DNA from: Arachnopeziza araneosa
Taxonomy: Eukaryota > Ascomycota > Leotiomycetes > Helotiales > Arachnopezizaceae
Direction: 5' to 3'
NCBI GenBank assembly: GCA_003988855.1
Contig: QYAI01000007.1
Coordinates: 62,001-126,000 of the forward strand
Length of the DNA stretch: 64,000 bases
Shown here: in pieces, positions 33,205-44,979 of the stretch
How positions within the stretch are numbered: position 1 is the first letter of the stretch
How the letters are laid out: each line of letters begins with the position of its first letter
Program-made: the position numbers and the translations under genes
Notes under the pieces: model-generated
Database searches by the model: none
What the model was told of the DNA's origin: nothing
The model's input: the letters and a program-made list of their open reading frames with translations, nothing else

Positions 33205-35323
33205 ATGGAGGCAGCATCTGCGAGGAGCGCGGCCAGGGACCGCTTCAGCACAATGGGAGACCCAGGTCCTTCAACTCTTCAGCGCTACATCCAGCAGGCA
33301 TGCAGTCCGGAGAACTATGAGCCAAATCTAGCCTTGAATCTCGAGATCTCAGATCTAATCAACTCGAAAAAAGGAAATGCGCCAAGAGAAGCTGCTGTGG
33401 CCATTGTCAACTACATCAATCATCGAAACCCCAATGTTTCGTTATTAGCTCTGTCTTTGCTCGATATTTGCGTCAAGAATTGCGGATACCCCTTTCATCT
33501 TCAGATCAGTACAAAAGAGTTTCTTAATGAGCTTGTGAGAAGGTTTCCGGAACGACCGCCTATCAGGCCATCTAGGGTCCAGATGAAGATCTTGGAAGCT
33601 ATAGAAGAATGGAGGGGGACCATATGCCAGACTTCGCGGTATAAAGATGACTTGGGATATATTCGAGATATGCATAGACTGCTCAGCTACAAGGGATATG
33701 TTTTCCCAGAAGTGAGAAGGGAAGATGCTGCTGTCTTGAACCCAAGTGACGTGAGTGAAGCCTGCTGTTTAGTAGATGGTTGCTGAATCTCCTTGTTAGA
33801 ATTTGAAGTCGGCAGAAGAGATGGAGGAGGAGGAGAAGGCTGCACAGTCTGCAAAATTACAAGAACTGATTAGACGTGGTGGTCCTGAAGATTTACAGGA
33901 AGCCAACCGACTTATGAAGATCATGGCTGGATATGATACTCGGCAAAAGACCGATTACAGGGCAAAAGCAGCAGAAGAAGTGGCTAAAGTTCAACAAAAG
34001 GCTCGGCTACTGGAAGAACGTCTTGAGTCGTTCCAACCTGGCGAGACTATGACTGAGGGCGATGTATACGAGGAGCTGGCATCAGCCCTACAGAGCGCAC
34101 ATCCCAAAATCCAAAAAATGTGCGAGGAAGAATCGGATGACCATGAAGCGGTTGCTAAGTTGTTGGAAATAAACGATAGTATACATCGAACAGTAGAGCG
34201 CTACAAGCTCATGAAAAAGGGAGATGTGGATGGTGCATCTAAAATCGCTAAAGGCACTTTGGGAACAAGTACAGGAGTTGGCAAAAATGCTGATAATGAA
34301 CTTTCACTGATTGATTTCGGTGGTGAAGCGGAAACAAACGGGAGCAGTTCTGCGCCTGCGCCTGCACCTGCTCGACAAGCTGGTGGACTAGAGGATGATT
34401 TACTTGGACTTTCTATTGGGGGAGAAAGTAACTATGGGCAAGGAGGTGGAATATCTTTGGGATTCGGGAACAATACGAGTAAGTTCAAATGATTGTACGA
34501 ATTACTACGGATGGCTAACATTTATAGATGTCCCTGGCCCTGCATTAATATCGTCAACTGTGAACTATAATTCCGCACGAGGACCAACACCGACTAGATC
34601 CCCAGCGCCTCCTCCAACTCTGTCGAAACCTGACTATTCTTCCTTCTCAGCTTTTGGGTCATCCCATCCTGTTCCACAATCTACCACTCCTAAACCCTCA
34701 CTTTTTCAACAGCAGCAAGCCCAACAACAAGCAGCCGCAGCCAAACAAGCTCCTATCGATCCTTTCGCAGCACTAACATCTCCCATTCGTCAATCCACAC
34801 CGCAACAAGCCTCTCCCTCGATGTTTGATTTTGCCAATCATCAAGCAGCACCTGCACCTGCTCCTGCCGATGACGACGAATGGGCTTTCGAATCTGCATT
34901 ACCCGAAGGTCCCCCTGCCTCAAATATAATTCAAGTCAGCGAAACAGCTCTCAGCATTTCATTAACAGCTACTCGAGAACCTCAATCTCCATCTATGATT
35001 ACAATGTCAATATCATTCTCGAGTAAATCTGACCAGCCAATATCCGAACTTACTTTCATGGCAGCTGTTACCAAGGTAACTAACTGACCTTTGAGCTGAG
35101 AGTTCTCGCTAATTGAAATCAGGGATATTCTCTCAAACTTCAACCGCAGAGTGGCAGAAGACTACAACCTCATGAACAAGCTGGCGTGAAGCAAGTTATT
35201 TTCCTCAATGGCGTAGAACAAGGCAAAGGTGACTCGGTGAAGTTAAGATGGAAAGCCTCTTACAAGGTTGGCGCCCAATCTATCAATGAACAAGGCGAGA
35301 TCTCATCTCTGGGAATTGATTAG
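33205..35323 (+). CDS. GGA adaptor (VHS-GAT-GAE), trans-Golgi sorting
   Basis: Four exons, 33205-33750, 33800-34478, 34528-35075 and 35123-35323, encode 657 residues. The N-terminal VHS domain starts around residue 17 (STLQRYIQQACSPENYEPNL) and includes LLALSLLDICVKNCGYPFH. The GAT domain follows (EDLQEANRLMKIMAGYD, then helices with VYEELASALQSAHPKIQKM and LLEINDSIHRTVERYKLM), which binds Arf-GTP and ubiquitin. A Pro/Gln-rich hinge leads to a C-terminal gamma-adaptin ear (ALSISLTATREPQSPSMITM to VKLRWKASYK). GGAs are monomeric clathrin adaptors that sort cargo from the trans-Golgi to endosomes. An acidic DDDEWAFESALP in the hinge is a plausible accessory-protein or ear-binding peptide. Confidence 0.95.
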
Positions 35324-36976
<1,653 letters not shown>

Positions 36977-37302
36977 AGGGATTGAACATGTATTTGTACT
37001 TTAGACGGACAGCTCGACAAGCGGCAACTTCATGAAGTAAAAGTTTCTAATAAGCACATAATATCATTTCATGAAATACTGTTATTTCCTGGTGAACTTG
37101 AAAGTGGTCATCTACTCCTCTACAGATGGAGTATATGATGAAGTTAAAGTTGAAGTAAAATTATTCTTGCGAATTTGATTGCTAACTCAAAGTCGAAACA
37201 TATTACTCCTTTCAAAATGGTGTGTCATATTCATGAGGGGCCGACCTATCCGCACCTCAGCTCAATTGAATCAGACTTCACGTCAATGTTCTTCCAATTT
37301 AA
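36977..37302. other. Intergenic between convergent genes
   Basis: About 325 AT-rich nt between the mannitol dehydrogenase stop and the stop of the small His-rich gene. No feature seen. Confidence 0.5.
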
Positions 37303-37754
37303 TCATATATTTTTAAGGCCGTGTCTCACGCCTTGCTCATCCGCCCACAGCCCCGAAACAATAAATACCACCGCCATGAAGACGACGCAGCCTAAGCCAA
37401 GAGCCAAGTAATATTCCGCCTCCGAGTCTAGTGCCCGCATCTGCTCTCTTCGTGAGCTTTCTTGGCTGCTTTGGCGATGGTTATTGGTTGTACCATAGCC
37501 CAGCCCTTGGTTTGAAGAATTTTGTACGGGTAGGATGGTTATTGGATCTCCGTGGTCTGGTTTGCGAGTGTGGTGATCGTGGTGATGATGGTGCTGGTGA
37601 TGATGGTGGTGAGAATAATCTGATGGAGAGGAATGCTGGATGACTGTAAGCTGTTTATGTACTGAGCCAGAAGTTATAAATATACAAAGGTGGCATCGGA
37701 GAAGGCTGTGTGGGTATCAGCGCTGTGTGAGGCTGAGGCTGAATCGTGGCTCAT
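37303..37754 (-). CDS. Small His-rich single-span membrane protein
   Basis: Too short and broken to stand out as an open frame. I read exon 1 37754-37686 (MSHDSASASHSADTHTAFSD start) and exon 2 37650-37303, total 138 residues. The 35-nt intron (GTATAT...AAACAG) is shorter than any other in the window, so this junction is the weak point. Exon 2 is convincing on its own: a His tract HHHHHQHHHHHDHH, a polar Ser/Asn/Gln-rich stretch, then a clean transmembrane helix YLALGLGCVVFMAVVFIVSG and the end LWADEQGVRHGLKNI. The layout is a type of small membrane protein with a metal-binding-like His-rich side. No family recognised and no function can be given; the His run suggests, but does not prove, binding of zinc, nickel or copper. 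Confidence 0.55.
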
Positions 37755-39307
37755 GATGAGAATGAGGACTTTTGGTGAGAGAGGTTGATGGAGAGGGAAT
37801 GAAAGTATCGATATTTTCAGATATATCTTAGCTCTTAAAATTACATGAGAATGGGTTTAAAAGAGGGCAGATGCTCTTAAGGCGGGGAATCAAAGTGCGA
37901 GAGATGGAAGGCTGAGTTGGTAGGATGCTGAGCAGCCACACTCATGGCGTACCAATGTTGCTAGAACTAAAGGAAAAATGTCACAAAATATATTCAGAAC
38001 CTTATGCCTTTTTAACAACCTCAATGATATATTACTTAATTCCCATCCACTTGGACCAAAACAGAAGGGAAGCCAAAAGGTCGGCTAAAATTCGGCTAAT
38101 CCAGAAGAGCAAATGGATCCGCTCAGCCTCTTCCATCGAAAACGATTCTTGTCTTATCGAGTCATGGCTTGAAATAAACTCTGGCCTGATAACAAAGTAT
38201 CGGTAAGGGCTCGAGATGTCCTGTCTGTGTTTCCTTGAAAGTCCAGAACGAAGTCTCCTCGCTCGATTGGGTTGGCGCGTCAGCAACGCGTGGGAACGTC
38301 TACATTGCATCTCATCGAGATCCACGCGTTTGATTTGGAGAAAGGCCTGCTGCAATGAGTATTGCAAGTGCTTGCCTTAGCCTTTGGCGTTGGAAGGCAT
38401 GTTCGTCACTGTGCGCCATCCCGCATGTTTACTATCATCTCCACCTACCAGAAGCTGACCGCAGTTTGCATACCGCATTCGGTTTGAGCCCGATCTGGCT
38501 TTGAAAACGTTATACCTACAGCAAAAACCTTGCGAGTCCTCTCAAGCTTCCGTATCTCAAGACAACATCGAACAGTCAGTAACCTATGCTCTTCAGCTTT
38601 GGCTTCGATATACTTGCGCCCAGGTCGTGCCTTGGTCTCTTGATACATCGCTCCCATGGTTTCACTGATTAAAGTCTTATTCGGAAATATTTCTCGGCAA
38701 AAGAGGTGGCTGCAGTTGTACTCGGCAGCAGCCTCCACACCGAGTTCATGTCGCCCATCAAAGGCCTCGAATTAAAGATAGACCTGCAAAGAACTCGGCT
38801 TAGTATCCATCTTTGAGCTGGGAACGGGCGGGAGGGACGCAGTGGCACGTCTGTATTGCTTCCAGTTGGCGCAAGTGTGACGTGGCCGAGGCAAGCCCAT
38901 CTTCAGACGGGCGAGGTAGCCAACCATCAGACCTCTTGAACGTATGAAAAAACAGCAGATCTATTATCTGACCACTAAGAAGCGTCTAGTCAGAATGTAA
39001 AAGCCGTCGTTGATTATCAGATCGCTTTCTGAAGAACCTTCTTTCACCTTCTAACCGTCGTCAAGCTCGGAGTTGGAATCTTGCAACAAAGTGTCTCATC
39101 AATTTCTTTCCAACTATACTTCATCGTCACACATTCAACTGGCTCTCTCCAGTGTTAGGTGCTTCCTTGTGGGTGTCTCGAGATGATTGGTGCACGTGAC
39201 TGTCTTCGAAGCACTCACTCGCCTCACAGCCTACTATATCCTTGAGAAAATCCTAGTTTAACGTACCCGCTGAAAGGAACCCCAAGGCTCAGCCTTCGAT
39301 TCCTGGC
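37755..39307. other. Intergenic, 1.55 kb
   Basis: Divergent region between the small His-rich gene and the HeLo-pseudokinase gene. Minus-strand open frames at 38738-38445 and 38367-38032 lack domains or splice partners. No gene or repeat recognised. Confidence 0.45.
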
Positions 39308-41369
39308 ATGGCAGAAGTCTTTGGGATCGTGACTGGCGTTCTCGGTCTACTGCCACTATGCAGAGGTAAATTCTTCATCTCCACACCGCTAGGTCTCTTT
39401 AGGTGACTTAGAATGGTTGGCTGACAAGGCTAGATGGTATTGGCATGATCAAGGATGTCTTCGAGTCAAACAGAACACTGGATCTAGCCGTCGGTAGACT
39501 AGAACTTCAAAGAGAGGTGAGTTCCAAGATGATGACTGGAAACAATCGCTCACGTGACAGATATATGATCAATGGAGAGATATCTGGCGAAATGATGAAG
39601 GAGAACAGGACCTCAAGTTTGAAGTATACGCAAAAACACATCCTGCCGCAGCGAAGAAAGTCCTTCGGCAACTTGCACTGCTGTCGCAAGTGTTGTTTGA
39701 CGCTCATGCTCTTGAGGATAAGTATGGAATTAAGCCTAGCGTGTGGCCTGATAGAGTAGCCTCCCACAGAGTCTCGAATGTCTAGTTCTAACTCTATCCA
39801 GGAGTCTAAAGATCTTTCGAGATTCAGATTAAGAGAAGGAGAAAGCCTTACACTTGAGACCCAAGGGATCTTCCTGGAAAGATGCAAGAGTAACTTATCA
39901 TTCATCAAGAGGTGTAAATTCATCTTTCGAAAAAAAGAAACGACATGGAATACTCTCGTTGATCTGGTAAAAGAACATAACGAGAGTCTATCTACATTTG
40001 GACCGCAGGCTGAAGTAGAAAGGATGTTGAAAGGAGAGTTCGACATGCTCAGGAAAATGCAACTGGATCAACTACGCAGGCTTTCTGAAGCAGCAACTTT
40101 TGAAGCACGAAACTCTACAACAGATGAAGATAACAGTAAGAGATATCAAGACTTATCGCTAGCAGCGCAATTCAGTGCTGTCGTCAAGTTTGAACGACAG
40201 CACTCCGCGTACAAATTTACCATGCGAGACTTCAGATTTGATACATCGTATGCTATTTCTTCCTCTCGAACGTCAACAATGGCTTTACTTTTCGATTATC
40301 CAGTTCGCAAGGAAAATCGTGTCGTCCTCATCGAATGGATTGACGACACTGGCAGAGATCAGGAGAGAGATACGAGGATTAAAACCCTCATGCTCGCGAC
40401 ACCGAAACCGGACCAACTTCTTCTTCCTAAATGTTATGGAATGGTCGAGGATCCTGTTGCCAGAAGATTTGGGTTGGTGCTTGCTCCACCCGCTCATATT
40501 CGCTCAGGTCTACCACAGATACTACCTGCTGGCGCAATATCCCAGAAGCGGATGCCAGTTTCCCTTCGAGAGCTTCTAGAGAAGAGACATCCTTCATGTG
40601 TGCATACCCTGGATCTAGGGATTCGTTTCTCGCTCGCAAAGAAAGTAGTGGATTCTATTCATGCAATGCATTGTGTTGGATGGGTTCACAAGTACGACTC
40701 TCCACCATCTTGCGACCTCTGCTGACCTGAGGTTTAGAAATATCCGTTCAAGCTCGATTCTCTTCTTCCCAGCTGCGAATATTCCCTCTCGTGGCCCAGC
40801 AGGTCCAGCATCTGGGTTTCCTCAACCAATAGGATATGATGAACCTCTTTTCGTAGGCATGTCTAATGCCCGAGTTGACGATCTTGCCCAAGATCAAGGG
40901 GAATACTATGAAGAGGAGCAAGTTTATATCAATGACAGCGGACAACAACGTTTAATGCGCATCTCCAAGCGTCCAGATGACACGAATCTAGACTACTATC
41001 AGCACCCCGATAAACGCTGGAATCCATCCATCCGCTACTCTCGTGCGTATGATATATATTCTCTCGGATGTGTTCTACTCGAAATTGGGATGTGGAAACC
41101 ACTCAATCAAATGGTCGAGATTGAAGACGACGATTACGAGCGGGTAAAGAAAGGCTTCCAAGCTCTGACTATGAATCTAGATGGGTAAGTGCTGCAACTG
41201 ATTATTGATCCGCCATCTGACGAACTATAGCATGACCGGTTCGATTTACGGAAATGTTGTTCGTCGTTGTTTGGCCATAAATACAGGTGAGCGAACAGAG
41301 GCGGAAACTCGTTTGCTATGGAAATTCTGCGCTGATATTGCGGCTACACTTGATAAGTGCAATGCATGA
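39308..41369 (+). CDS. HeLo-like domain plus pseudokinase protein
   Basis: Six exons, 39308-39365, 39434-39516, 39561-39755, 39802-40691, 40738-41184 and 41231-41369, give 603 residues; phases agree throughout. The N-terminus (MAEVFGIVTGVLGLLPLCR, then LDLAVGRLELQREIYDQWRD) matches HeLo/prion-inhibition domains: hydrophobic first helix and a helical bundle to about residue 210. From about 250 on there is a protein-kinase fold, but the catalytic residues are gone: the beta-3 strand reads NRVVLIEWID without the Lys, the HRD loop is HKNIRSSSILFF (His408, Lys409, Asn410), and the DFG position is GMS near 449-451. Later lobes are normal (YDIYSLGCVLLEIGMW, then VVRRCLAIN). HeLo domains of HET-S type form membrane-damaging bundles in heterokaryon incompatibility. 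Here the pseudokinase would be the sensor or gate; that is inference. Confidence 0.8.
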
Positions 41370-42219
41370 AGAATCAGGGAGATGATTCAGAAAGTGTCGG
41401 AGCTTATATAAATGGTTAACACGATCTGAAATGAAGGAAGGGTGGGCCAGACCAGCTAAAAGCCCCATCATTGGAACTTCCCAAGAAGGAGGTGGAGGAG
41501 GACTTTAAGTAGAAGCATTAGTCTGTTGACCAAATATATCTTTACTCCAGTTGTCGATTCTCAGTGTACTGCATTTCATGAGAGATTCAACTCCTAATCT
41601 ATTTCATCTTCCCAAAATATTAACTTCAGGTCCAGTCCAGTTTAGGATCACCAATTCAGCCAATGTGGCAGGTAACTCCAAACTTCAGCATCTGTAAAGA
41701 TTAGGTCAATCAAAGAATAGTAATAGGACAACTGACTAATAATTACAGTTTGCTGATCTTTCTCTTAATTATATTTGGTAATTTACACATCTCTTACTAA
41801 TATTGGTTTCTATTTAACACCCTCTGTTTGTGCAAAAGTTTGGTTGTGTATGATCTCCACTGACATTGTCTCCCTCGCGTATTGATAAAAAATGATTCGA
41901 TCTCGTGTTTCTCTGCTAAGAGGAAACCGAATCCATGAACCGCGAAATTATCTAGATATCCTTGTATGCTCGCGTCGTCTTTCCAAGTTATTGTTGGTTG
42001 CATACCAGAGGGCACGTATATACTGAGTTAAGGGGGCTCCTCGAGCATCAGCAAGACCTCTGACTCTCTTCGTTGATACTATTCGGTCTTCGAACAAGCT
42101 CTCTCTCATTGATTCGAGGTTCTTAGCCCCTGTATTTCGGTATCTCTTTTGAACTAGAGATCTTAATGTCTGAAGAATTGAAGTTCTCTATTATAACGGA
42201 CGAGTAAGTGTTAGTAAGG

Positions 42220-42335
42220 CAGAGGATAGAGGAGGATAGAGGAGGAAGGTGGAGGATGAAGGAGGACGGAGGAGGACGGAGGAGACGGAAGGTGAAGGAA
42301 GATGAAGGTGAAGAACGTGAACGAAGGGGAAGGAG
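42220..42335. repeat. Purine-rich GGA/GGAGGA low-complexity tract
   Basis: About 115 nt built of degenerate GGAGGA, GGAGGAY and GAAGGTGAAGG units on the plus strand, almost without pyrimidines. This is a decaying minisatellite-like purine tract. Confidence 0.7.
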
Positions 42336-42428
42336 CGACAACCCCTTTATAGATAGCCTCTATCTAAGCAGATTAGATGAGGAATGTGTAATCAAAACCT
42401 CAAGCATCATTATTGAGTTAGACAACGA

Positions 42429-42592
42429 CTCCCAAATTTTATCAAATCAATGTCAGAGTACAATTTCGACTTTAAACCCCAAAATTAGTATTCTTCTTCT
42501 GATTTTCAACTTTGATATTGGCTCCCAAATTCTTGGTAAATCAAATATCAGAGTACAGTTCCGATTTTCAAACCTAAAAATAGTATTTTCTG
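42429..42592. repeat. Degenerate direct duplication, 93-nt period
   Basis: The segment starting CTCCCAAATT at 42429 is repeated at 42522. Both copies share CTCCCAAATT, ATCAAAT, TCAGAGTACA and TAGTATT in the same order with small indels, roughly three-quarters identical over 70 nt. It is an old tandem duplication of non-coding sequence. Confidence 0.6.
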
Positions 42593-43245
42593 GGATCTAA
42601 TACTCTGGACGTCAAAGCAGATAGCGACCTATTGGGTACAGTGCATCGCTGATAACATCCAACACAGCAGAAAGGGAGAGTAAAGGAGGAGGGCCTTTCC
42701 TAATGGTGCAAGGCAAATAAGGTGGTGCCCATTTTGATAGATAATTCTTGTAATTACGAATATCATGACGCTTCTGCCAAAGGATATTTATTGAAACAAG
42801 TGAGTGTACTTGAAAAGGTTCGAATATTTCCAGACTCGCTTCATCATGAAAGCAATTCTCAACACGCCGACCTACGTACCATTTTCCGGACAACTTCAAG
42901 GAACTTGCTAGCAACATCATCAATATTTAGGTTAATTATTCAAGCGCGCTGTTTATTTGTTCATCCTACGTCACCCTCAGCGCACACCGATCTAAGTGTT
43001 ATCTAGTCTGACAATCACTCTGCAGCAGGTTTTAGGTAAATTCTAAGCCTTTAGAGAAGGTAGTCACTTGCTGCAGCTTCGATGAAGAAGTTTTGTGGAC
43101 TTAAAAACATTGGAAACCTTTTTCTATCTGACATTATACCATCAATGCTAATTATAAGATATTACATATTCCCCCAAGGAGATGATCTCCCATATATCAA
43201 ACTCCAGCAATGCCCTGCACCATTTATAAAGTTCAATGCCCCACT

Positions 43246-44574
43246 CTACACCTTCGCGAGTAAGTTTGAGTTGACCTTGAGTCTTGCAACAATTACAAAG
43301 CATCCACCAAGAAGCATGGCAAGCCCAGAGAATAGCGAAACACCAAGATATGAAAAGGATGTGAGGAGTTGACCATTAATAGGAGTTCCAATGAGGCCAG
43401 CGATAGAGAGGAAGCTCATGACCCCACCCATGGCAAGACCATACTGCTCCTTTTTCACAACCTGAGAAGCACAGGCCCCTTGTAAACTGATAACAGCACC
43501 GGAGACGAATCCGTAAGCCAGAGAAAGGAATATAATTCCAACCAAAGAAGTAGCCGTTGTCCAACACATGCAGATAACACCAGAGGTTACAGCCGAAATG
43601 AGCATGATGTTGTAAGCTCCAATCTTGTCTGCCACAAAGCCAGGTATTATTCGTCCGAAAAGACTGGCTGCGTTGATGATGGATACCATATAAAATCCCA
43701 TGTTGGCATCGAGACCCAGGGAAATAGTCCATGAAGTGATGTAAAAGAATGGGCTGAATAGACCTAGATAGACAAAGAACATGCCGAGAGCAAGAACAAT
43801 CAAGATAGGGTGTTTCAAGACGGTAAAGTCGGGCTTGGGTTTGGACTTTAATTGATTAGCACTAGATTGAGGAAGTCGAATTGCCAAGCATGAAATTGCA
43901 AGGAGAGGGAGCATGATGAAAGCGGAAATGCGAACTCCCCAACCGAAACCGACGTGGTAAAGAAGCCTGCGGAGAGCAATGGGCCAGATGACACCACCAA
44001 GAGATGAACCAGAGACGGTGAAGCCAAGAGCAGCAGCTCGGTTTTTGACGAAATGGTGGGGTATCACTGCAAATGCTGGAAGGATCACGAATGAGAGACC
44101 AACACCAAGGAGGAATCCCTGGGTAAGGAAGAGTTGCCAATATTCATGAGATAAGGACATCATGAAAAGAGCAAAGAGTATCGTTACAGAACCAATCATC
44201 AGTAGAATCTAAATTCATCAGCTTTGAATTATACTAGAAAGGAATAGGCATACCCTTGGGCCAAATTTGTCGTTGCAATATCCAACCGGTAACGTCCCGA
44301 CAAACATAGCGAATATGTTGAAGCTTCCCAGCCAGGAAATATCTGAGTTGGAATAACTTGAGAGCATGCTTTCAGAGTAATATTCCTGGAATACGCCAAA
44401 CGCATTTATGAAGCCAACAGTGCAAAACATGGCTAAAAATGCTCCAAATAGACTCAGGCAAGCAGCAGGCGTGAGCTCGGACGAAGCTTTAAGTGCTTTT
44501 TCATCGTGACATGACTCCAAATCAGATGGTACTGCATCTGGAGATAGCTGGAGATCTTCCTTTGGAGGTTCCAT
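43246..44574 (-). CDS. MFS monocarboxylate transporter-like protein (MCT/MCH family)
   Basis: Two exons, 44574-44254 and 44208-43246, give 427 residues. The 45-nt intron removes GTATGC...TTTAG and joins KFGPR to ILLMIGSV. After a polar tail of 35 residues come about 12 hydrophobic helices. Helix 1 (FLAMFCTVGFINAFGVFQEYY) carries the family pattern of an aromatic/Gly-rich first helix followed by FGVFQ. GSFNIFAMFVGTLPVG and FTVSGSSLGGVIWP in helices 2 and 5, and GRIIPGFVADKIG between helices 8 and 9, are typical of fungal monocarboxylate/riboflavin carriers related to yeast MCH proteins. It lies head to head with a Zn2Cys6 regulator, so it may be that regulator's target. Substrate unknown. Confidence 0.9.
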
Positions 44575-44979
44575 GTGAGAAGTGGTATGGAGAGGTGTTC
44601 AAAGGCGTTTGAGATGTTAATGATGTTAGAGGGAGTTATGGGAGGTTGAGATGATATGATAAGGAGCTTTTATGAAATGAGAAGCCATCACTCTTATACG
44701 CCGTGTTTGCGAAGGCGCGAACTGCTCACCCGGCGAAAGAGGAGTGTTGCGCGGAGCCTCCATCTGGCGTACGAGGAGCAACTATTGATGAGTAGGTGGA
44801 GTTGCATCGGACAGTCCAGGGAACGAACGGGAGCACCCGATGATGCTCAATAGTGGATGTTGGTGCCTGAGGCAGGAGTTCGGAGGCCTAGTTCGGAGTT
44901 TCCGCAGAGTCCGGACTTCTTTCCTGCACTTTGATATCTCACTTCGCTCCATGAAAACATCAATTGATGACATAGCACC
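44575..44979. promoter_or_regulatory. Divergent promoter, MFS transporter / Zn2Cys6 regulator
   Basis: 405 nt between the two start codons. The region is GC-rich and contains several CGG and CCG triplets, the half-sites that Zn2Cys6 proteins commonly bind (for example CGG at 44734, CGGA at 44799). No spaced pair was singled out. Confidence 0.45.

Larger units (their letters stand above)
41370..43245. other. 1.9 kb AT-rich, repeat-bearing intergenic region
   Basis: Between the convergent ends of the HeLo-pseudokinase gene and an MFS gene. It contains the two repeats listed separately and a minus-strand open frame at 42015-41797 without clear family. AT-rich patches at 41520-41820 and 42380-42600. 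The mix of AT-rich and purine-rich blocks could be decayed mobile-element sequence, but no coding remnant or terminal repeat was recognised. Confidence 0.4.

Noticed and set aside
38032..38738. Two minus-strand open frames upstream of the HeLo-pseudokinase gene
   Set aside because: Charged, low-information translations without motif, splice context or start-site support.
41797..42015. Minus-strand frame (DNFAVHGFGFLLAEKHEIES) considered as a retrotransposon remnant
   Set aside because: It lacks any reverse transcriptase, integrase or RNase H motif, and no long terminal repeats were found on either side.
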